DNA of 5,162 nucleotides from Kiritimatiellales bacterium (GTDB taxonomy: Bacteria; Verrucomicrobiota; Kiritimatiellia; Kiritimatiellales; Pontiellaceae). Where the stretch lies: positions 1 through 5,162 of the forward strand of contig DAOVNC010000268.1 of NCBI GenBank assembly GCA_030630445.1, written 5' to 3'. This document shows, piece by piece, positions 1-5,152 of the stretch; position 1 is the first letter of the stretch; every line of letters begins with the position of its first letter. A model generated the notes under the pieces. The model saw only the letters and a list, made by a program, of their open reading frames with translations, was not told the origin of the DNA and did no database searches. The translations under genes and the position numbers were made by a program.

Positions 1-330
1 GAGTGGGAAGACGAAGATTTCCAGTTAACAAAATGCAGGCTCCATTTCACGAAGTACAACGACACGCTTTACGTCTGCATGCCCGTTGAGCCGGGTGAGA
101 CCAACCAATACCTCTTCATGGAATTTACGGTGGATGACGGTAAGGCCTTGGTCTGGGCTCCCGACGAGGATGTTTTCGAGGAGCTGGTTGAAATGGACAT
201 TTTGTCGGGAGAGGTGAACTCGAGTGGTGTTGAGCTGGGGGGTCCCGCCAAAGAAATCCTGGAACTCATCTCCACCAACTCCGCCGCGTTCAACTACAAG
301 GAACCGACGCAACTTCGGAAGTTGAGGTAG
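1..330 (+). CDS. Hypothetical protein, C-terminal part (5' end outside window)
   Basis: The reading frame is open from the first base to the TAG at 328-330, giving 109 residues of C-terminus; the true start lies to the left. An internal ATG at position 79 exists, but the frame upstream of it reads plausibly as protein (EWEDEDFQLTKCRLHF), so I treat it as one truncated gene. The visible part is acidic and soluble, with alternating hydrophobic residues that suggest beta strands (TLYVCMPVEP, YLFMEFTVDD) and a short helical stretch near the end (AKEILELI). There is no signal peptide, membrane segment or catalytic motif in this part. I do not recognise the family. The style is loosely reminiscent of small conserved envelope proteins of unknown function, but that is only an impression. 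It ends 9 bp before the orphan repeat at 340 and converges on the antiporter, so it is probably the resident neighbour of that gene before the R-M cassette arrived. It could instead be cargo of the same island. Confidence 0.6.
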   Translation, partial: EWEDEDFQLTKCRLHFTKYNDTLYVCMPVEPGETNQYLFMEFTVDDGKALVWAPDEDVFEELVEMDILSGEVNSSGVELGGPAKEILELISTNSAAFNYKEPTQLRKLR

Positions 331-339
331 TGTTGCATC

Positions 340-381
340 CTAGGCAAACAGGCCGGACATGAGGTCGGAGCCCATTTCGTC
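340..381. repeat. 42-bp direct repeat, left copy (orphan antiporter 3' end)
   Basis: This stretch is identical over 42 bases to 2645-2686; it starts CTAGGCAAACAGG and ends CCCATTTCGTC. Flanking bases differ at once (C versus A before it, T versus G after it). Read on the minus strand it encodes DEMGSDLMSGLFA followed by TAG, the exact C-terminus of the antiporter encoded at 2645-4324. Here it is an orphan: upstream in the same minus-strand frame there is one lysine codon and then TGA (385-387), so it is not part of any gene. It marks the left edge of the segment carrying the R-M genes. A 42-bp perfect match cannot be chance in a window of this size. Confidence 0.95.
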
Positions 382-477
382 TTTTCAGAACCGGGAAATC
401 CATCGACAGGCAAGGTGCATTGAGCTAGCTTTCCAAAGCGTTGGGAGCAATCCAGCATTAGGCGTGAAAAACGGTGC

Positions 478-483
478 GGAGGG
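478..483 (+). promoter_or_regulatory. Shine-Dalgarno sequence of the methyltransferase gene
   Basis: GGAGGG lies directly against the ATG at 484, with no spacer, and six bases before an in-frame GTG at 490. Six bases is a normal spacing, so this site favours GTG 490 as the start used and weakens ATG 484. No convincing sigma-70 promoter was found between 382 and 477. Confidence 0.5.
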
Positions 484-1704
484 ATGGAAGTGTCTACAAG
501 TGAAAATCTAACCATGATCGACCTGTTTGCCGGGGCTGGCGGCTTGTCCGAAGGCTTGTCCGAGGTAGGTTTTAAAAGCCTATATGCCAACGAAATCAAG
601 AAACGCTACTCCGAAACCTACGCCGTCAACCATCCCGGCACGGTTGTTGACCAACGTGATATCCGATTGGTCGATGCCGGCGCTGTACGGGGAAGGCTTG
701 GAATCAAGCGCGGCGAACTGGATTTGATTGCGGGGGGGCCTCCGTGCCAGGGCTATTCCATCAATGCACCTGTTCGTTCAACAGAGGATGCACGCAATCA
801 TTTGTTCAAGGAATACCTTCGGTTTGTTGAAGAGTTCTTCCCTCAGGCGGTTCTTATTGAAAATGTGCCGGGGCTAGTGTCATTTGAAGGTGGGCTGACG
901 CTTGAGGCCATACTTGGCAGTCTCGAAAAGCTCGGATACCAGTCGGATGTCAGAATTCTGTATGCCCCGCATTATGGTGTGCCGCAAACCCGCTGGCGGA
1001 CAATTGTCATCGGGATACGAAGCGGGCAGCCTGTGGGCAACGCCTTTCCCGAACCCATCAGGCAGGCGCCGCTCAGGATTAACTTCACTGCACGTTTTGA
1101 GGGACGAAATATCGTGGCACTTCCCAAGACGCTTGAGTTACCGCAGTTTGTGTCTGTTAAAGATGCTATTGACGACCTCCCGGTTCTGGAAAACGGGCAG
1201 ATCGGCGCCCTTATGAAACGCTACAGGACAACCCCGCAGAATGATTTCCAACGTGCATTGCGCGGAAGTGCCGGACGAGTGACCCACCATGAAGCGGCGC
1301 GGCTGAGCAGCATTAATCTGGAGCGAATGAGCCACATACCTCCGGGCGGAAACTGGACAAATATTCCGATCGGTTTGTTACCGAAAGGAATGCAGCGCGC
1401 CCGGCGCTCGGATCATACGAAACGCTATGGACGAGTGGCTCCCGATGGGCTGGCCTCTACGATTCTAACTAAATGCGACCCTCATTGGGGGGCATACTTC
1501 CACTACAGTCAGGATCGTGCCTTTACGGTTCGCGAAGCGGCAAGAATTCAAACCTTTCCGGATTCATTCCTGTTCGCAGGATCGCGCGTGGAACAGTATG
1601 AGCAGGTAGGCAATGCGGTTCCACCATTTCTGGCGGCAGCCATCGGGCAATCGCTTGTCGGGGCGCTGGGCCATGAGACGGTAGAACTTTCAAGGGCAAT
1701 ATAA
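484..1704 (+). CDS. DNA (cytosine-5)-methyltransferase of a type II R-M system
   Basis: This enzyme transfers a methyl group from S-adenosylmethionine to carbon 5 of cytosine in its target sequence, protecting host DNA from the partner nuclease. The canonical motifs appear in order in 406 residues: motif I DLFAGAGGLSEG (13-24, cofactor binding), motif II around YANE (34-37), motif III RDI (58-60), motif IV GGPPCQGYS (84-92) with catalytic Cys88, motif VI ENV (126-128) with Glu126, motif VIII GVPQTRWR (165-172), motif IX around ASTIL (324-328) and motif X GNAVPP (376-381). The target recognition domain lies between VIII and IX, about residues 180-315. Length and motif order are normal for a complete, active C5 methylase. 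The start is uncertain: ATG 484 has a Shine-Dalgarno sequence with no spacer, whereas GTG 490 is six bases from the same GGAGGG; ATG 514 would trim close to motif I. The TAA stop overlaps the nuclease ATG by one base. The recognition sequence cannot be read from the protein. Confidence 0.97.
   Translation: MEVSTSENLTMIDLFAGAGGLSEGLSEVGFKSLYANEIKKRYSETYAVNHPGTVVDQRDIRLVDAGAVRGRLGIKRGELDLIAGGPPCQGYSINAPVRSTEDARNHLFKEYLRFVEEFFPQAVLIENVPGLVSFEGGLTLEAILGSLEKLGYQSDVRILYAPHYGVPQTRWRTIVIGIRSGQPVGNAFPEPIRQAPLRINFTARFEGRNIVALPKTLELPQFVSVKDAIDDLPVLENGQIGALMKRYRTTPQNDFQRALRGSAGRVTHHEAARLSSINLERMSHIPPGGNWTNIPIGLLPKGMQRARRSDHTKRYGRVAPDGLASTILTKCDPHWGAYFHYSQDRAFTVREAARIQTFPDSFLFAGSRVEQYEQVGNAVPPFLAAAIGQSLVGALGHETVELSRAI
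1692..1696 (+). promoter_or_regulatory. Shine-Dalgarno sequence of the restriction endonuclease gene
   Basis: AAGGG lies inside the last codons of the methyltransferase gene, seven bases before the ATG at 1704. Together with the TAATG stop/start overlap it supports ATG 1704 as the start, and suggests that nuclease translation is coupled to completion of the methylase. Confidence 0.55.
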
Positions 1705-2606
1705 TGGCAGGAACTATTTGGGAATTCTTCGGTTATCGGGCAGAAGACAGATCCACCGAGGCGCAAGAGGCAAAAGGCCGGTCAAGATGTCCGATCATTA
1801 ACGATACGTGCGAGAAATCCTTTAACGACGGAATCATCTCGGGCGTTTGCACCATAAAGCCAATGACAACGAATCCCGTGATCTGTTGTCCGATTCGCCT
1901 GTATGCCGATGGCTACAAAATTCTGCACGACATTTCGGCCAAGGCTTTTGGCGGCAACCTAAAACTTGTTCCGGGCGGCGATGCCGTATCCCGCGCCAAG
2001 ACCGCCAAAGAACCCTGCGTTGCCGTGTTCGGAAAGCGGTGGGGAGGCGAATTGCGCCTTCCGCAAAAATCAGGGGTTGGCGGTTATTTCGTAGATTGGG
2101 TGTTGGCGAAGATCGATGCTACCGGGGAACTGGAAGAGTTTGTCGCGGTAGAAGTTCAAACCATCGATACCACGGGCAATTACAGGAACGGGTATTCGGC
2201 GCTTATTAATGACGGTGAAATCGTGAAGACAACAGCCGGCCTCAATTGGGAAAACGTATCCAAGCGCATATTGCCCCAACTCATCTACAAGGGACAAATT
2301 CTCCAGCGGGAAGAGCTCTGCAAAAAGGGGTTGTTCTTCGTTTCTCCGGAACCGGTTTTCGGTCGCATTATGAAGCGCCTAGGCGGCCAAGAGGGGCTGA
2401 TCAGATATGCCCTCCAGCCCGCATCGATTACTTTTGTGGTTTATAACCATGACCATGAGGTCGGTTCGGATGAGGGTTGCCTGGTTCCTCTGAAAGAAAC
2501 GCTTACCCACTCGACTACGGTATACAAGCTACAAGAGGCCTTCAACAACGTTACTCTTCCCGAGGAAAACGTCTACCGCGATGCCATCCTCAAAGCGCTT
2601 GGGTAG
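1704..2606 (+). CDS. NotI-family type II restriction endonuclease
   Basis: This is the predicted cutting partner of the upstream methylase, a site-specific double-strand DNA nuclease. Compared from memory with R.NotI, matching blocks occur in the same order: EFFGYR...STEA near residues 7-20; cysteines at 29 (CP), 36, 49 (GVC) and 62 (CP), which match the Cys4 iron-binding fold of NotI; GGEL at 114-117; DW at 131-132; VEVQT at 149-153; and NVSKR...QLIYK at 184-196. By that alignment Asp131, Glu150 and Gln152 are the PD-(D/E)XK catalytic residues, using the D...E-x-Q variant known in NotI. At 300 residues it is shorter than NotI (383); it starts at the conserved EFFG region and lacks the NotI C-terminal extension, yet no key residue is missing and no frameshift is seen. 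The ATG overlaps the methylase TAA by one base. The gene ends 38 bp before the right 42-bp repeat. Family membership is strong; the target site is unknown and may not be GCGGCCGC. Confidence 0.9.
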   Translation: MAGTIWEFFGYRAEDRSTEAQEAKGRSRCPIINDTCEKSFNDGIISGVCTIKPMTTNPVICCPIRLYADGYKILHDISAKAFGGNLKLVPGGDAVSRAKTAKEPCVAVFGKRWGGELRLPQKSGVGGYFVDWVLAKIDATGELEEFVAVEVQTIDTTGNYRNGYSALINDGEIVKTTAGLNWENVSKRILPQLIYKGQILQREELCKKGLFFVSPEPVFGRIMKRLGGQEGLIRYALQPASITFVVYNHDHEVGSDEGCLVPLKETLTHSTTVYKLQEAFNNVTLPEENVYRDAILKALG

Positions 2607-2644
2607 GAACCTGGTTCACTGCTCGATCTGTAAACATCCCACAA

Positions 2645-2686
2645 CTAGGCAAACAGGCCGGACATGAGGTCGGAGCCCATTTCGTC
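2645..2686. repeat. 42-bp direct repeat, right copy (antiporter 3' end in place)
   Basis: This is the right-hand partner of the repeat at 340-381, identical over 42 bases. It is the functional copy: on the minus strand it supplies codons 547-559 (DEMGSDLMSGLFA) and the TAG stop of the antiporter gene. Identity with the left copy starts exactly at the last base of the stop codon and stops within the coding sequence, so the repeat consists only of coding bases. It marks the right edge of the R-M cassette. Confidence 0.95.
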
Positions 2687-4324
2687 GAGGCCTTTCATCT
2701 GCTTGGTGGATTCGAGCAGGTCGGAGAGGGAAAGCAGTTCTTCGAGCAGGATCATGCGGGCGATGTGCTGGTTGGCCGCCGGCACGTTGACTTGCAGCTG
2801 GTTGCCGTCGCTGATGAGCGTGAAGGCGATGTCGTCCTTGAGCACGCGGTAGGTCGGGGTGTCGGTGTGCAGGTGGTGCACGAAAAACTCTTCGTCCTGC
2901 AGGGCGCGGACAAAGCGGTTGATCAAGAATTCGGTGATGTCGCGCGAGGGGAATTCGAGGACGATGGTCTCGACGTCGTCGCCGGTGCCTTCCATCTCCT
3001 TGCGGAGTCCGGAGCCGCCTTCGAACGACTTCACCAACAACGGCGGTGCGAGCATGGTGGTGATGACGGTCATCATGATGGCGACGCCGAAAATTCCTTG
3101 GTTGATGATGCCGCTAGACAACCCAATGCCCGCGATAATCAACGCCACCTCGCCGCGCGGCAGCATGCCGAGCCCGATGCGCAGCGAGCCGCGCAGATTG
3201 AATTTCATGAGAAACGCCGGCAGGCCGCAACCGACCACCTTGGAGGCGATGGCCAAGAGCGAGTAGACCGAGCCAAAGAGCAGCACCGGCTTCATGACGG
3301 AAAAGTCGACCATCATGCCCATGACGCAGAAGAAGATGGGAACGAGAATGTTGTAGATGCCTTGCAGATGCTGTTCGATTTCATGCGCAAGATCGGTGCG
3401 CGACAGGGCCAGCCCCATGATGTAGGCGCCGATGATCATGGCCAGGCCGGCCATTTCGGCGAGCCCGGCGAGGAGCAGCGCAAGGCCGAAGCAGATGGCC
3501 ACAATGATTTCGGTGGATTTAAACTTCTTGATCGCCGCCGTAATCTTGCGGGCAAAGACGAGGCCGAGCGATGTAACCACCACGAAGAACCCGATCGCCT
3601 TGGCGGCAATGATGCCGATTTCTCCCCAGTTGACTTCACCGCCGCCCATGCTGACCTTGGCCATGCCCATCACGATGGCGAGGGTGACAATGCCGAGCAC
3701 ATCGTCGAACACGGCGCCCGCCAAAATCGTAACGCCCTCGGGCGAGGACATCTTTTGTTTCTCCGCCAGAATGCGCGCGGTGATCCCGACGGAGGTGGCT
3801 ACGGAGATTACCCCGAGGAACAACGCGGCCGGATCCATGAACGAGTCGATGCCGTTGCCCTGCCACAGGACGGCCAGCATGTCGCCGAGCACAAACGCGG
3901 CCAAGAGTCCGCCGAGGCCAACTACCGAGCCGACGACGGAGTAGCGCAGGAACGCGGCGAGGTCGGTCTCAAGCCCGGCGAGGAACAGCAGGATGATCGA
4001 GGCGAGCGTGGCGATGCCATACAGCTCGGTCGAGGCCGCAAACCCGGCATTTTCCGCGAAGAAAACCCCGAGGCCCGGAAGGTCGATCATGCCGCCCAGC
4101 GCATAGGGGCCAATCGCCATGCCGGAGGCTAGCTCGCCCAGAACGGAAGGCATTTTGAGGAAGCGCTGGAAAAGATAGCCACCAATTTTGGCCACAATAA
4201 TGATGACGGCCAGTTGAAGGATCAGGTGCATCATCATGTGCGTGATGCCATGTCCGGCGGCTTCGGCGGCATGCACAGCGGCTTCACCGGCTTGGTGGAC
4301 AAGGTTGGTGGCGGCTTCCGGCAT
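2645..4324 (-). CDS. CPA2-family cation (Na+ or K+)/proton antiporter
   Basis: This is an inner-membrane exchanger of the Na_H_Exchanger (CPA2, NapA/Kef-like) family that swaps protons for Na+ or K+. The protein has 559 residues. After an Ala/His-rich N-terminus (1-30) there are about 13 hydrophobic segments between residues 33 and 431. Family signatures are PSVLGELASGMAIGP (59-73), FLAGLETDL (114-122), SVATSVGIT (174-182), VFDDVLG (205-211) and GMLPRGEVALI (386-396). The Asp-Asp pair at 207-208 matches the ion-binding DD of electrogenic NapA-type members, favouring Na+/H+ exchange over KefB/C-like K+ efflux, although selectivity cannot be settled from sequence. Residues about 432-559 form a soluble C-terminal domain that is not an obvious RCK/TrkA-N nucleotide-binding domain and is probably regulatory. 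The gene starts 6 bp after the EIIA stop, so the two should be co-transcribed. Its last 42 bp are duplicated at 340-381. The C-terminal sequence is intact. Confidence 0.93.
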   Translation of the reverse strand: MPEAATNLVHQAGEAAVHAAEAAGHGITHMMMHLILQLAVIIIVAKIGGYLFQRFLKMPSVLGELASGMAIGPYALGGMIDLPGLGVFFAENAGFAASTELYGIATLASIILLFLAGLETDLAAFLRYSVVGSVVGLGGLLAAFVLGDMLAVLWQGNGIDSFMDPAALFLGVISVATSVGITARILAEKQKMSSPEGVTILAGAVFDDVLGIVTLAIVMGMAKVSMGGGEVNWGEIGIIAAKAIGFFVVVTSLGLVFARKITAAIKKFKSTEIIVAICFGLALLLAGLAEMAGLAMIIGAYIMGLALSRTDLAHEIEQHLQGIYNILVPIFFCVMGMMVDFSVMKPVLLFGSVYSLLAIASKVVGCGLPAFLMKFNLRGSLRIGLGMLPRGEVALIIAGIGLSSGIINQGIFGVAIMMTVITTMLAPPLLVKSFEGGSGLRKEMEGTGDDVETIVLEFPSRDITEFLINRFVRALQDEEFFVHHLHTDTPTYRVLKDDIAFTLISDGNQLQVNVPAANQHIARMILLEELLSLSDLLESTKQMKGLDEMGSDLMSGLFA

Positions 4325-4330
4325 GGCGGT

Positions 4331-4780
4331 CTATTTCCCGGTAAGGAGTTCGTGGATTTCGTTGTGCGTCTGGCAGGCCAACAGCTTTTCGCGTTCGGAT
4401 GCCTGCCCGATCAAGCGGCTGACTTCGGCCAAAAACTGCATGTGCGGCCCCCGGCGCTTGAGCGAGGAAATGGTCATGATGAAAATCGTGCAAGGTTCGC
4501 CATCCATGGAATCGAAATCGACCCCGGCCTTGTTCAGTCCCACGGCGGCGACCAGCGCCGTCACCGCATCCGTCTTCCCATGCGGAATGGCCACACCGTT
4601 TTGCATGCCGGTCGACATCTTGGCCTCGCGCTCAAAGATTGCTTCCAGCACGGCTTCCCGATTCTTGATCTTCCCGGCGGCGACCAAGCGGTCGACCATT
4701 TCCTCAATGATGCCCTGCTTGGTATCGGCCGTGAGATCGACCCACACAGTATCCGGTGATAGCACTTTTTTCAGATTCAT
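4331..4780 (-). CDS. PTS EIIA component, fructose/nitrogen (PtsN) type
   Basis: This is a cytosolic phosphocarrier of the EIIA-2 (PTS_EIIA_2) family, which receives phosphate from HPr or NPr on a histidine. From ATG 4780 the protein has 149 residues, the usual size of the single domain. It begins MNLKKVLSPDTVWVDL, typical of the family N-terminus; MSTGMQNGVAIPHGKT (55-70) contains the phosphorylated His67, and GVDFDSMDGEP (86-96) and FLAEVSRLI (116-124) are further family blocks. The frame stays open to ATG 4924, which would add 48 residues (MELQGLKSNS...) that match nothing I know. That upstream ATG has a fair Shine-Dalgarno match (AAGGTGG, 7 bases away), whereas ATG 4780 has only weak GGGAA/AAGG matches. 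I prefer 4780 on family length. No sugar-transport EIIB/EIIC gene is visible, and the antiporter follows 6 bp downstream, so a regulatory role resembling EIIA-Ntr control of ion transport is likelier than sugar uptake. Confidence 0.9.
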   Translation of the reverse strand: MNLKKVLSPDTVWVDLTADTKQGIIEEMVDRLVAAGKIKNREAVLEAIFEREAKMSTGMQNGVAIPHGKTDAVTALVAAVGLNKAGVDFDSMDGEPCTIFIMTISSLKRRGPHMQFLAEVSRLIGQASEREKLLACQTHNEIHELLTGK

Positions 4781-4817
4781 TTCCCAGCCAACCTTTTCGA
4801 CTAAACGAAAGGGAGGC

Positions 4818-4845
4818 ATTGTGGGAATATTCGGGAAGAGGTCAA
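4818..4845 (-). promoter_or_regulatory. Candidate sigma-70-like promoter of the EIIA-antiporter operon
   Basis: On the minus strand TTGACC (4845-4840, five of six to consensus) is followed after 16 bases by CACAAT (4823-4818, four of six). Transcription would begin near 4811 and leave a leader of about 30 bases before ATG 4780, which agrees with the family-based start. If the longer protein from ATG 4924 is real, this element would lie inside the coding region and be spurious. Consensus matches of this quality occur by chance. Confidence 0.3.
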
Positions 4846-4867
4846 CCGTTTTCTGGGACACCGTTTT
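4845..4867 (-). repeat. Tandem AAAACGGT half-sites beside the candidate -35 element
   Basis: On the minus strand AAAACGGT occurs at 4867-4860 and again at 4852-4845, 15 bases apart start to start, and the second copy abuts and slightly overlaps the TTGACC -35 candidate. Direct half-sites just upstream of -35 are a common layout for activator binding. The match is short, so this is only a candidate. Confidence 0.25.
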
Positions 4868-5121
4868 TCCGAGTCGGTAGGAGGTCTCGGCACGGGAGTT
4901 ACTTTTCAAGCCTTGGAGTTCCATCGCATACCCACCTTCCGCCTCGTTGAATCAATTAGAATAATGGCGAAAGGAATCATTCAGGGAGACACGCAACTTT
5001 ACCGCTATTTCCGCGCTTCCCGGCGGAGGGTTTTTATTTTCCAGCCGGCTTTGTTGGCCAGATATTTTGGATCTTTCCTTCTGTTTGAAACGACTTCTTG
5101 TCTCCGGGAAGGCGCAAAAAA

Positions 5122-5139
5122 TATATCGTATATGATATA
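5122..5139. promoter_or_regulatory. 18-bp near-palindrome, probable operator of the right-edge gene
   Basis: TATATCGTATATGATATA is self-complementary in eight of nine base pairs about its centre (5130/5131). It lies in an A/T-rich block, two bases before a strong Shine-Dalgarno sequence, and contains TATGAT (5131-5136), a five-of-six match to a -10 hexamer, although no good -35 sits at the right distance. The position suggests a repressor site that would overlap the promoter or block transcription start for the rightward gene. The regulator family cannot be named. Confidence 0.45.
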
Positions 5140-5140
5140 A

Positions 5141-5147
5141 AAAGGAG
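5141..5147 (+). promoter_or_regulatory. Strong Shine-Dalgarno sequence before the right-edge gene
   Basis: AAAGGAG is a near-perfect Shine-Dalgarno match and stands five bases before a TTG at 5153. It is the main evidence that a plus-strand gene starts at the right edge. Confidence 0.5.
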
Positions 5148-5152
5148 TTATT

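Larger units (their letters stand above)
340..2686 (+). mobile_element. Putative inserted R-M cassette bounded by 42-bp direct repeats
   Basis: Two identical 42-bp repeats (340-381 and 2645-2686) enclose exactly two genes, a C5 methyltransferase and a NotI-like endonuclease, plus about 100 bp of non-coding DNA on the left and 38 bp on the right. The repeat unit length, start to start, is 2305 bp. The right copy is the functional 3' end of the antiporter gene and the left copy is a non-functional duplicate, as expected for insertion at a gene 3' end that preserves the reading frame. On sampled 60-base lines GC is about 50% inside the restriction gene and 60-70% inside the antiporter. No integrase, transposase or terminal inverted repeat is visible. 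The cassette is therefore non-autonomous, or was moved by a recombinase in trans, or arose by the 'long target duplication' type of R-M insertion described for Helicobacter. The insertion itself is inferred; the repeats are seen directly. Confidence 0.7.
4781..5152. other. Divergent intergenic region between the EIIA operon and the right-edge gene
   Basis: This stretch of about 370 bp has no well-supported gene. The minus strand from 4781 to 4924 is an open extension of the EIIA frame, discussed with that gene. The left part carries the candidate promoter and two AAAACGGT direct repeats for the leftward operon. The middle (about 4950-5110) shows nothing I can name; a 75-codon plus-strand frame (4913-5140) lacks any Shine-Dalgarno sequence or protein-like pattern. 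The right end is AT-rich and holds a near-palindrome and ribosome binding site for the rightward gene. Confidence 0.5.

Noticed and set aside
466..476. GAAAAACGGTG before the methylase gene also occurs on the minus strand at 4869-4859 before the EIIA gene
   Set aside because: An 11-base match is expected several times by chance among all pairs on both strands of a 5-kb window, so it is not evidence of shared regulation.
382..477. Search for a promoter of the R-M operon
   Set aside because: TTGAGC (420-425) and TTGGGA (441-446) were considered as -35 elements, but neither has an acceptable -10 hexamer at 16-18 bases; nothing supportable.
294..599. Minus-strand open frame of 101 codons spanning the left repeat and the methylase start
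   Set aside because: It reads the repeat in a different frame from the antiporter tail, overlaps the methylase motif I region and shows no protein-like pattern.
2607..2617. GAACCTGGTTC palindrome just after the nuclease stop, and GAACCGGG at 388-395 near the left repeat, considered as terminal inverted repeats of the cassette
   Set aside because: Only about seven bases match and they lie at different distances from their repeats (6 versus about 27 bases); too weak for transposon ends. The palindrome has no T-tract, so it is not a terminator either.
2477..4132. Long plus-strand open frame (551 codons) running from inside the nuclease gene across the antiporter gene
   Set aside because: It is the antisense shadow of the antiporter in GC-rich codons. 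Its product is a low-complexity string rich in His, Asp, Glu and Gly with no domain, no Shine-Dalgarno support, and overlap with two well-supported genes.
4236..4880. Plus-strand open frames of 181 and 214 codons over the EIIA gene
   Set aside because: Both are antisense shadows of the EIIA and antiporter start region, with no recognisable domain or ribosome binding site.
5010..5040. TCCGC/GCGGA hairpin followed by TTTTTATTTT, resembling a Rho-independent terminator on the plus strand
   Set aside because: The stem is only five base pairs, with three bases between stem and T-tract, and there is no plus-strand gene upstream for it to end.
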